The notes under the pieces are model-generated. The model made no database searches and was not told the DNA's origin. It was given only the letters and a program-made list of their open reading frames with translations. A stretch of 64,000 nucleotides of DNA, from contig CANKMW010000013.1 of NCBI GenBank assembly GCA_947483555.1, forward strand, positions 62,001-126,000, given 5' to 3'. Each line of letters starts with the position of its first letter. Position 1 is the first letter of the stretch. The DNA is from Myxococcales bacterium. GTDB lineage: Bacteria > Myxococcota_A > Polyangia > Haliangiales > Haliangiaceae. Positions 19,908 through 28,370 of this stretch are shown one piece after another. Made by a program: the position numbers and the translations under genes.

Positions 19908-20072
19908 GCTGCGTCGCGCCGGAGCGCGACCAGCGTCGCCGCGGCGGCGTCAGCGGTCGGCGTGAGTGTCGCCGCGGCGGCAACACCTCCGACGTAGGCC
20001 CGCGACGCGACCGGCCACCGAGCGCGGCACGGCGCGTGCTCGACGGAACGACACACCCGCAAAGGAAACCCC

Positions 20073-22517
20073 ATGTCATCCATCACCTCCCGGACCTGCC
20101 TCCGTCGCGCCGTACGCACGGTGGCCGCCCTCTCCCTGACCCTCACCGTCACCGCCGCCCCGGCGCTCGCCGACTTCGCGAGCATGTGGGGCGCCGACGT
20201 CGCCATCACCGATCCCTCCGCCACGGCGTGCATCGCGCCGACCGCGGCGCAGTGCCTCGACCCGGTCTACCAGGAGTCCGAGTGCGGTCGTCAGCAGATC
20301 GCGGCCGACGCGTGCGACCACGCGGTGGCGTCCACGATGTCGACGGCGACCACCACCGGCACCGGCTTCAGCCGGACCGAGGCTGGCGAGTACATCTTCG
20401 CCGACACCCTGGTGGCGAAGTCGACCTCCGGCGACCTCGACTCCATGGTTGGCTCCAGCTACGTCGGCGAGCTCGGCCGCTACGCCGCCGAGCAGCGCAA
20501 CCCGGCGCTGGGGAGCTGGTTGTGGTGGAAGCCGTCGGCGTCGAGCAAGCGCGCGGCGTGGGAGGCCAACGGCAACCGCGTCGGCTCCTGCGAGGAGCTG
20601 GCCTACGAGGGCTGGTGGACGTTCAGCAAGTTCGACGACGAGGTCGGCAAGCGGGGCGCGAACGGGCGCGCCATCTACGACGCCGCACGCGCGGTCGGCC
20701 TCGGTGCCGGCCAGGTCCGGGGCCGCGACGGAGATCCGATCCGCCGTCCCGATGGCTCGACGGTCCCCGGCCTGCCGTTCCCGAGCTCGAAGATCCCCAA
20801 GAATGCCTACTTCCTGTTCCAGCGGACGGCCTTCGACAAGCTGCCGTTCCCCGACTACGCGATCCCGCCGGTCGCCGGCCGCAGCTTCTACGACGGCAAC
20901 TGGGCCTGGCACACCGCGATGGACGCCGACATGAAGCGCAACCTGTGGCCCGACGAGCTGCTCGACGGCGAGTACGATCGACAGAAGCGGTTCCTGCGCC
21001 TGCTCGACCGCCGCGCCGTGTTGCTCGACGAGCTGTTCGCCGAGGCGGCGGCCACGATGGTGTCGTCGGCGCCGGCGCCCGATCTCGAGATCACGCGCCT
21101 CGACGACAGCTTCCTGATCGGCCTGTCGCCGTACACCGACGGGCCCGCGGTCCCCGTCGAGAGCGCGATCGGGACCCTGCCGTCGACGACCGTGACCTCG
21201 ATGGTGTCGGCGTCCAGGCTGGCCGTGGACGCGAGCGAGGCCGGCCCCCACGTCCTCTACGCCGGTGGCTACACCGGCACGCTGGGCAAGCTGTTCGTGC
21301 TCGACCACAAGATCCTCGCCGAGCTCAGCCTCGCCGCCGGCATGGGTTGCCTCGACACCACCACCACCAGCGTCTGCGACTGGTCGCCGCGCCTGTTCGC
21401 CGACCTGGTCGGACGCAGCTACGTCAAGGAGCGCGAGGAGGAGTACCAGCGCTGCCTGTACCTGACCGGCGACGACTTCTCGGACACCTCGCCGCTCGCG
21501 ACCCCCGAGACGTTCGACCTCCTCGACGCCGACTGGCGCGCCACCGCCTCGATGGTCCGCGGCTACCTCAACGTCTACCAGCATTACCTCGACAACCTCG
21601 ACTTCGCCTCCGAGCCTGGCAGCCCCGGGAATCCGTCGATCGGATGGTGGCGGGACAACAGCCGCTGGCTCGGCAACGACGAGTTCGGCGCCGGCTACGG
21701 CTACAAGTTCGGGTTCGGCCTGGTCAAGGCCGAGGAAGCGGGCGCGTGCGTGATGAACTTCAAGGCCCAGGCGCAGGCCAACGCCAGCGTCCGGGTGGCC
21801 GGCGAGCACCTCGACCTCCTCGACTCCGACACCTACGGCGTCACCAGCGCGGCCGACGTGTTCACCGTTCACTCGCACACCACGCTGCTGGGGTACCCGC
21901 TCTACACGCCGATCGACGAGGTCTACACCGCGACCTCGACGACCCCGGTGTGGCACACCGAGAAGGAGTTCTCGGCGCGGGCAACGTTCTGGATCGGCCC
22001 GGTCCCGGTCACCGGCGAGGTCGGCGTCGCCGGCAAGGCTGGCATCACGGTCGGCACCGCCATCACGCTCGACCGGACCTGCACCGACACGCCCCAGATC
22101 GATCTCAGCGGCCAGTTCACGGTGACCCCGTACGTCAAGGCCGACGCCTTCATCGGCGCCATGATCGGCGCCCGCGGCCTCGGCGTCGGGCTGCGCACCG
22201 ATCTGAACCTCGCCGACATCTCGGCGCCGCTGACGGTGACCGCCAACATCCATGGCAAGGTCGACGCCGCCCACAAGGACCGGTCGACCGAGGACAAGCT
22301 CGCCATGCTCGCCACCAGCACGGTGGCGACCGTGTCGGTGGACCTCGGCCTGACCGTCGACAGCCTGGCGGGTTCGATCACCGGCATCGTCGAGACGCCG
22401 ATCAAGAACTGGCACCGGACCATCTTCAGCTGGGAGGGCAAGCGCCTCGTCGACGAGAAGTGGGAGAAGAGCTACCGCTTCCCGATGGCCGCCATCATCT
22501 CGAAGCTGGGGTCGTGA
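20073..22517 (+). CDS. Large secreted protein of unknown function
   Basis: 814 residues from ATG 20073 with an AAAGGA ribosome site. A signal peptide covers the first ~34 residues (RRAVRTVAALSLTLTVTAA, cleaved after PALA). The mature part has a Trp/Tyr-rich first half (LGSWLWWKPS, YEGWWTFSKFDDEVGK) and a second half with repeated strands and glycine-rich turns (GPVPVTGEVGVAGKAGITVG, AFIGAMIGARGLGVGLRTDLNL), suggesting a beta-rich fold. No known motif is visible. Its stop is one base from the start of the HEAT-repeat gene, so the two are almost certainly co-translated and probably work together. Confidence 0.85.
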   Translation: MSSITSRTCLRRAVRTVAALSLTLTVTAAPALADFASMWGADVAITDPSATACIAPTAAQCLDPVYQESECGRQQIAADACDHAVASTMSTATTTGTGFSRTEAGEYIFADTLVAKSTSGDLDSMVGSSYVGELGRYAAEQRNPALGSWLWWKPSASSKRAAWEANGNRVGSCEELAYEGWWTFSKFDDEVGKRGANGRAIYDAARAVGLGAGQVRGRDGDPIRRPDGSTVPGLPFPSSKIPKNAYFLFQRTAFDKLPFPDYAIPPVAGRSFYDGNWAWHTAMDADMKRNLWPDELLDGEYDRQKRFLRLLDRRAVLLDELFAEAAATMVSSAPAPDLEITRLDDSFLIGLSPYTDGPAVPVESAIGTLPSTTVTSMVSASRLAVDASEAGPHVLYAGGYTGTLGKLFVLDHKILAELSLAAGMGCLDTTTTSVCDWSPRLFADLVGRSYVKEREEEYQRCLYLTGDDFSDTSPLATPETFDLLDADWRATASMVRGYLNVYQHYLDNLDFASEPGSPGNPSIGWWRDNSRWLGNDEFGAGYGYKFGFGLVKAEEAGACVMNFKAQAQANASVRVAGEHLDLLDSDTYGVTSAADVFTVHSHTTLLGYPLYTPIDEVYTATSTTPVWHTEKEFSARATFWIGPVPVTGEVGVAGKAGITVGTAITLDRTCTDTPQIDLSGQFTVTPYVKADAFIGAMIGARGLGVGLRTDLNLADISAPLTVTANIHGKVDAAHKDRSTEDKLAMLATSTVATVSVDLGLTVDSLAGSITGIVETPIKNWHRTIFSWEGKRLVDEKWEKSYRFPMAAIISKLGS

Positions 22518-22518
22518 C

Positions 22519-24321
22519 ATGCGCCGCCGTCGGCGTCAGTTCCTGTTCGCGGCCGTGACGGTGGCCGTGGCGATCGCGGTGGTCGCGCTGCGCCCGGCGC
22601 GGCGGGCGGCGAGTCCGAGCCGGGTGGCGTGGTCGACCGGTGAGCGTCTGGTCTACGACCTCGACGCCTCGACCCGGGCCCGCGTGGTGATGTCCGGGGA
22701 CCAGGCGCTCGAGGGCGTGATCGCCGTGGCCGGGCGCGTCGAGCTGCGCGCCTACGGCGTCCGCGGCGACGCGGCGCTGGTCGAGCTGGTGCTGGCGCCG
22801 TCGACGATCCGGCTCGAGGTCGGCGGGGTCGACGCGCTGGACGGCGACGCCGCTGGCGAGCTCGGTGACACCCGGGCCTGGCTCGAGATCGCCGCCGATG
22901 GCGACGTCGGCGCGGTCGCGTTCGCGCCCGGAGCACGCCCGGCCTGGAAGGACCTCGCCGCCCAGCTGGTCGGCTGGCTCGAGGTCGTGACCGCCGACCG
23001 CGCCACCTGGACCGTGGCCCAGGTCGGGCCGTTCGGAACCGCGGCGGTCAACTACGTGCGCACCGGCGGGACGCTGACCCGGACCCGCACCGAATACGCG
23101 GCGCTCGACGCGGTGCCCGGCGACGTCACCGGGCTACGCCAGACCGTGGACGGCCACGGAGCGATCGAGCTCGCCGGTGGTCACCTGCGGCGGCTCGACG
23201 AGCGCGAGACCGTGTCGGTGCGGCGCGGCGACGTCGCGGTGCTCGACGGTGAGGCCCACCTGACGTTGCAGCTGATCGAGGTCCACCGTGCGCAGGTCGC
23301 GGCGCCCGCCACGCTCGGCGAGCGGCGCCGTCCCGGCGACCGGATCGCGTCGCACGATCGCGACGCGTTGCTCGCCCAGCGGGTCGGCGACCTCACCCCC
23401 GCGGGCGCACTCGCCGATCTGGCCGCGCTGGCCGATATCGGGATGCCCGACGCCGGCGAGTGGCTGTGGCGGGCGACCGCGCTGGTGCGCCTGCACCCGG
23501 AGCTGTGCGAGCAGCTGCGCGCGCTGGCCGTCTCGGGTCGGCTCCGCGATCCGGGGATCGCGCTGGTCGCCGACCTGCTGGCCGCCGCCGGCACCGACGC
23601 GGCCCAGGCCGCCCTGCGCGCCATCGTCGTCGAGGCCCCCGCGGGCGCGGCGAACGCGCGCGTCGCGCTGGTGCAGCGGCTGTCGCGGCTCGAGACGCCG
23701 CATCGCGACACCATCGCGCTCGCCCGCCTGCTCCGCGACCAGGCCCAGGACGGCGGCGACGTCGACGGCGCGCGTGCCGCCGCCTACGTGGTCGGCAACC
23801 TCGCCGCGACCGTGCGCGGCGGTGGCGACGCCGAGGCCGCCGCCGCCCTGGTCGCGCCGCTGGTCCTCGACCTGGCGCGAGCCCGCGGCACCGACGAGCG
23901 GGTCGCGCTCGCGGTGGCGGTGGGGACCGCCGGGCTCGCCGAGCACGAGACGCTGCTGGCCGGGCTCGCCCGCGACGGCGACGCGGCGGTGCGGCGCGCC
24001 GCGGTGATCGGCCTGCTGCGCCAGCCCGGCGCCGACGCCCGCGATGCGCTGATCGACCTGTCCAGCGACCGCGACGGTGGCGTGCGCAGCGCCGCGCTGC
24101 GCGCCCTCGCCGAGCGCGACCTCGACGACGACGCGATCGGTCGGCTGGCCACCGCCCTCGCCGGCGGCGTCGATCGTCACGCCCAGGGCGATCTGGTGCG
24201 GTTGCTGATCGCGCAGACCCAGCGCGGCGCCGATCTCGAGCGCCTCGGACCGGCGATCGATGCCACGCTGGCGCTCGGCTCCGATCCGGCGACCGCCGAG
24301 GCCTTGCGGCGCGCGCGGTAG
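22519..24321 (+). CDS. Exported HEAT-repeat protein, possibly vitellogenin-N-like
   Basis: 600 residues. It begins with an Arg cluster and one hydrophobic segment (FLFAAVTVAVAIAVVAL), so it is exported or membrane anchored. Residues about 35-260 are beta-rich, opening with TGERLVYDLDASTRARVV. From about 290 to the end there are helical HEAT-type repeats (DAAVRRAAVIGLLRQPGAD, GGVRSAALRALAERDLDDD). A beta-sheet part followed by a helical superhelix recalls the lipid-binding vitellogenin/large lipid transfer N-terminal module; this is my inference from the layout, not a firm match. It sits between the secreted 814-residue protein and the kinase-STAND gene, each junction being a few bases. Confidence 0.8.
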   Translation: MRRRRRQFLFAAVTVAVAIAVVALRPARRAASPSRVAWSTGERLVYDLDASTRARVVMSGDQALEGVIAVAGRVELRAYGVRGDAALVELVLAPSTIRLEVGGVDALDGDAAGELGDTRAWLEIAADGDVGAVAFAPGARPAWKDLAAQLVGWLEVVTADRATWTVAQVGPFGTAAVNYVRTGGTLTRTRTEYAALDAVPGDVTGLRQTVDGHGAIELAGGHLRRLDERETVSVRRGDVAVLDGEAHLTLQLIEVHRAQVAAPATLGERRRPGDRIASHDRDALLAQRVGDLTPAGALADLAALADIGMPDAGEWLWRATALVRLHPELCEQLRALAVSGRLRDPGIALVADLLAAAGTDAAQAALRAIVVEAPAGAANARVALVQRLSRLETPHRDTIALARLLRDQAQDGGDVDGARAAAYVVGNLAATVRGGGDAEAAAALVAPLVLDLARARGTDERVALAVAVGTAGLAEHETLLAGLARDGDAAVRRAAVIGLLRQPGADARDALIDLSSDRDGGVRSAALRALAERDLDDDAIGRLATALAGGVDRHAQGDLVRLLIAQTQRGADLERLGPAIDATLALGSDPATAEALRRAR

Positions 24322-24356
24322 CGGTGCATCGAGCGCGGTGCGAGAGTGCGGTCACC

Positions 24357-27300
24357 GTGGACCGCGCCGACGCCACCCCGCCCGAACGCCTCGGCGAGTA
24401 CCGCCTGGTCCGGCGCCTCGGCCGCGGCGGCATGGGCCAGGTGTGGCTGGCGATCGACGAGCTGCTCGACCGGCCGGTCGCGATCAAGCTGATCGACCGG
24501 CTGGTGCCCGGGGCCGCGCAGCTGCGCCGGTTCTTCATCGAGGCGCGTGCGGTGGCGCGGCTGTCGCACCCCAACGTGGTCGCGATCCACCGGGTCGCCG
24601 AGCTCGACGGCATGCCGTACATCGTCACCGAGTGGGTCCGCGGCCCGAGCCTCGATCAGCTGCCGCGACCGCTGCCCGGGCACCAGGTCGCGGAGCTCGG
24701 CATCGGCCTGGCGCGCGGGCTCGCGGCCGCGCACCGCGCCGGCGTCTTGCACCGCGACCTCAAACCGGCCAACGCGATCCTCGGCGACGACGGGGTCGTC
24801 AAGCTCCTCGACTTCGGGCTCGCCAAGCTCGACGCCGCCGAGGCACGAGCCGCCGGCGACCCGAGTCAGCCGACCGCGCCGGCGGCGGACGCCCAGCCGA
24901 CGACGCTGGCGACCGCGCCGACGGCGGACACCGCACCGACGGCGGACACCGTGCCGACGGCAGCGCCCGCACCCCGACCGGTCGCAGCGGCCGGTCTCGA
25001 CAGCTGGTCGGCTCCGGCCGGCCATCAGACCGTCTCGTTCGTCGCCGCGGCCGCAGCGCCACGGCTCGGGGCCGGGGCGCTGCCGAACCTGATCGCCAGC
25101 TCGACGGTGACCGTGGACGGTGCCGTGCTGGGCACGCCGTACTACATGTCTCCGGAGACCTGGCGCGGCGAACCCCCGACGCGCAGCTCCGACATCTACA
25201 GCCTCGGCGGCCTCCTCTACGAGCTCGCGGCCGGCAGCCCCCCGTTCGCCGGGGTCGCCGGCGACGCGCTCGGCGTCACCGTCAATCAGCGCGACGCGCT
25301 GCCCGTGCTCACCCGTGCTCCCGCGCTCGACCCGCGCCTCGCGGCCGTGATCGATCGCTGTCTCGCGCGCGACCCGGCGGCCCGCTTCGCCTCGGCCGCC
25401 GAGCTCCGCGCCGCCCTCGAGGCGCTGGTGGCGCCGGCGGCGCCGGCGCGCGCGATCCCGATCGGCAACCCGTATCGCGGGCTGGCCCGCTTCGAGGCCG
25501 AGCATGCCGATCTGTTCTTCGGCCGCCACGAGGAGACCGCCGCGATCCTCGACCGCCTGCGCGGCGGCCGCCTGGTCGTGATCGCCGGTGACTCCGGCGT
25601 CGGCAAGTCGTCGCTGGCGCGAGCCGCGGTCATGCCGGCGATCGCAGCCGGCGCGCTCGCCGACCGCCGGCGCTGGCGAACCGCGAGCTGCATGCCGGGG
25701 CGGCGGCCGCGCGCCGCGATCGCCCGTGCCCTCGCGCTGGCCAGCGGCGCCGACGCCGAGCTGCTGGCCGACGCCCTCGCCGAGCCGGCCGCGGTCATCC
25801 GCATCGTCCGCGACGCCGCCGGCACCGACGGCGTGGTGGTGCTGGTCGACCAGCTCGAGGAGCTGGTCACGCGCGCCGATCCCGAGGAGGCGGCGGTGAT
25901 CGCGCGCTGGCTGGCCACGATCGCCGCTGGCGCTGCCCCGATCGCCGTGGTGGCGACCGCGCGCGGCGATCACGTGACCCGCCTGGCCCGCCTGCCCGGG
26001 CTCGGTGAAGAAGTGGCGCGCGCGCTCCACGTGGTCGTGCCGCTCGACGAGGTCGGGCTGCGAGCAGCGATCGTCGGGCCCGCCGAGGCCGCCGGCGTCC
26101 GCTTCGCGCCGCCCGAGCTGGTCGACGAGCTGGTCGCGGCCGGGCTCTCCGACGGCGGCCTGCCGCTGCTCGAGTTCGCGCTCGCCGCGCTGTGGGAGCG
26201 CCGCGATCAGGTCCAGGGCGCCGTCACCCGCGACGCGCTCGACGCGCTGGGCGGCGTCGCCGGCGCGCTCTCGCGACACGCCGATGGCGTGATCGCGGCG
26301 ATGCCGATGCCGGTGCGCGTCGCGGCCCGGCGCGTGCTGCTGTCGCTGGTGGCGGCCGAGGGTACGACCGCCGGCCGCAGCGAGGCCGAGCTGAGCGATC
26401 GCGGCGGCTCCGACGCTCGCGCCGCCCTCGACACCCTGATCGCCGGCCGACTCGTGGTCGCGCGCGCCACGCCCGAGGGCACGATCCACGATCTCGCCCA
26501 CGAGCGCCTCGCCACCAGCTGGGCGACGCTGCGCGACTGGCTCGACGAGGGCGCCGGGCGCCGGGCGAGCCGGGAGCGCCTGGTCCGCGCCGCCGGCGAG
26601 TGGCGGCGACTCGGCAGCAGCCCCGCCGCCCTGTGGCGAGACCGCCGGCTCGACGAGGCGCTGGCCCTGCCCGCCGACGAGCTCGGCCCGACCGAACGCG
26701 CGTTCGTGCATGCGTCGGGACGGTCGCGGCGCCGGCGCCGGGCGGCCCTCGCGCTCGCCGTCGCGGCGGTGCCCGCGCTGGCGCTCGGCACCTGGCGGTG
26801 GAGCCAGCTCCAGGCGCGGGCGGCCGTCGATCGCCAGGTCGAGGCCCGCATCGCTGGTGCCCGGCTCCTGATCGACCGCGCCGGTCGCGACGGCGAGTCA
26901 CTGGAGCTCGCACGCCACGCCGCCTGGGCGCGCTTCGACGCCGACGATCGGGACGGCGGCGACGCGGCGTGGACCGAGGTCCTCGCGCGCGCGGCGGTTC
27001 TCGACGGCGCCTGGAGCCGGGCCGCGCAGACGGTCGAGGCCGCCCTGCTCGTCGATGGCGCCAGCGCTGCGGCCCGCGGCCTGCTCGGCGACGTGCTGCT
27101 CGAGCGCGCCCTGCTCGCCGAACGGGACCACCGCACCGCCGACGTCGACGAGCTGATCACCCGCCTGGCGCTGTACGACGTCGACGGTCACCGCGCGGCA
27201 GCGTGGCAGCGGGCCGGGACCCTGGTGCTCGACGTCTCGCCGCCCGCCGCCGACGTGACGCTCGAGCGGTTCGTCGACCGGGCGCCGGCGCACTGGGAGC

Positions 27301-28280
27301 CGATCACCGCCTGGACCGGCACGCCGCTGTCACTGCCGCCCGGTTCCTACCGCGCCGTGGCCCGCGCCGCCGACCATGCCGAGGGCATCCTGCCGCTGCT
27401 GGTCGGGCGCGGCGCCCACCTGCGGCTGCCGCTGCCGCTGCCGCGCGCCGACGCGGTGGCGGCCGGGTTCGTCTACATCCCGGCCGGGGCCTACCTCGCC
27501 GGGGTGGTCGCCGACGAGAGCCAGCGTCGCGAGTTCTTCGAGGCCGCGCCGCTGCACCCGAGCGCGACCGGGGCGTACCTGGTCGCGCGGACCGAGACCA
27601 CGTGGCGCGACTGGATCGAGTTCCTCGACGCGCTGCCGGCGGCGGAGCGGGCGGCACGACTGCCGCGCAGCTCCACGGCTGGCGCCCAGGGTGAGGTGTC
27701 GCTGCGGGCGACCGCACAGGGCTGGGAGCTGCGGCTCGCGCCGAGCGGCCGGCCGCTGATCGCGCGCGCTGGCGAGCAGGTGCGGTACCCCGACCGCACC
27801 CGGCGCGCGCTGCAGGACTGGCTGAAGCTGCCGGTGACCGGCGTGTCGGCGATCGATGCGACCGCCTACGCCGGGTGGCGCGCGGCACGCGGGCTGGCCG
27901 GCGCGCGGCTGTGCCGCGAAGCGGAGTGGGAGCGGGCGGCGCGGGGCGCCGACGGCCGGATGTTTCCGGGCGGGCAACAGCTCGGCATCGACGATGCCAA
28001 CCACCAGGAGACGTACGGGGGCAGTACCGCGGCACGCGGACCCGACGAGGTCGGCTCGCACCCGGCGTCGGACAGCCCGTTCGGCGTGCAAGATCTGGCC
28101 GGCAACGTCTTCGAGCTGGTCAGCAGCAAGTCGCCGGGCCCTCAGTACGCTCGCGGTGGCGCCTATGCGTTCGCGGCGATCGCGGCGCGCTCGGAGCTGC
28201 GCGACTCGTTCGAAGCGGCCATCGGCGACGTCGCACTCGGCTTCCGGCTGTGCGCCGACGTCGACCTCGGACCTCGATAG
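24357..28280 (+). CDS. Ser/Thr kinase - nSTAND NTPase - SUMF1 (FGE-sulfatase) fusion protein
   Basis: About 1307 residues from GTG 24357; an in-frame GTG at 24324, three bases after the previous stop, is an alternative. Kinase domain at about 15-330: LGRGGMGQVW, VAIKL, LHRDLKPAN, DFG at 152 and GTPYYMSPE at 259. Its activation segment carries a ~100-residue Ala/Thr/Pro insertion. A STAND-type P-loop NTPase follows: NPYRGLARFEAEHADLFFGR, Walker A GDSGVGKSS at 411, Walker B VVVLVDQLEEL. A single hydrophobic segment (ALALAVAAVPALALG) near 800 may cross the membrane. The last ~270 residues are a SUMF1/FGE-type domain (FVYIPAGAYLAG ... RLCREAEWERAARG ... DLAGNVFELV). Probably a signalling receptor coupled to the two preceding exported proteins. 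Confidence 0.9.
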   Translation: MDRADATPPERLGEYRLVRRLGRGGMGQVWLAIDELLDRPVAIKLIDRLVPGAAQLRRFFIEARAVARLSHPNVVAIHRVAELDGMPYIVTEWVRGPSLDQLPRPLPGHQVAELGIGLARGLAAAHRAGVLHRDLKPANAILGDDGVVKLLDFGLAKLDAAEARAAGDPSQPTAPAADAQPTTLATAPTADTAPTADTVPTAAPAPRPVAAAGLDSWSAPAGHQTVSFVAAAAAPRLGAGALPNLIASSTVTVDGAVLGTPYYMSPETWRGEPPTRSSDIYSLGGLLYELAAGSPPFAGVAGDALGVTVNQRDALPVLTRAPALDPRLAAVIDRCLARDPAARFASAAELRAALEALVAPAAPARAIPIGNPYRGLARFEAEHADLFFGRHEETAAILDRLRGGRLVVIAGDSGVGKSSLARAAVMPAIAAGALADRRRWRTASCMPGRRPRAAIARALALASGADAELLADALAEPAAVIRIVRDAAGTDGVVVLVDQLEELVTRADPEEAAVIARWLATIAAGAAPIAVVATARGDHVTRLARLPGLGEEVARALHVVVPLDEVGLRAAIVGPAEAAGVRFAPPELVDELVAAGLSDGGLPLLEFALAALWERRDQVQGAVTRDALDALGGVAGALSRHADGVIAAMPMPVRVAARRVLLSLVAAEGTTAGRSEAELSDRGGSDARAALDTLIAGRLVVARATPEGTIHDLAHERLATSWATLRDWLDEGAGRRASRERLVRAAGEWRRLGSSPAALWRDRRLDEALALPADELGPTERAFVHASGRSRRRRRAALALAVAAVPALALGTWRWSQLQARAAVDRQVEARIAGARLLIDRAGRDGESLELARHAAWARFDADDRDGGDAAWTEVLARAAVLDGAWSRAAQTVEAALLVDGASAAARGLLGDVLLERALLAERDHRTADVDELITRLALYDVDGHRAAAWQRAGTLVLDVSPPAADVTLERFVDRAPAHWEPITAWTGTPLSLPPGSYRAVARAADHAEGILPLLVGRGAHLRLPLPLPRADAVAAGFVYIPAGAYLAGVVADESQRREFFEAAPLHPSATGAYLVARTETTWRDWIEFLDALPAAERAARLPRSSTAGAQGEVSLRATAQGWELRLAPSGRPLIARAGEQVRYPDRTRRALQDWLKLPVTGVSAIDATAYAGWRAARGLAGARLCREAEWERAARGADGRMFPGGQQLGIDDANHQETYGGSTAARGPDEVGSHPASDSPFGVQDLAGNVFELVSSKSPGPQYARGGAYAFAAIAARSELRDSFEAAIGDVALGFRLCADVDLGPR

Positions 28281-28370
28281 TCCGGCTCGCACCGCGCCAG
28301 TGAACCCAGCGCGCGGCGATTCCCGTCCAGCCGCGTTGACGAACCGGTCGCGGTGCGGCGTGCTCGGGGC

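Noticed and set aside
20076..22520. 814-codon minus-strand frame
   Set aside because: Antisense to the secreted protein that has a signal peptide, ribosome site and co-directional partner; the minus frame has no such features.
24177..26711. 844-codon minus-strand frame
   Set aside because: Antisense of the kinase and STAND domains, whose motifs are clear.
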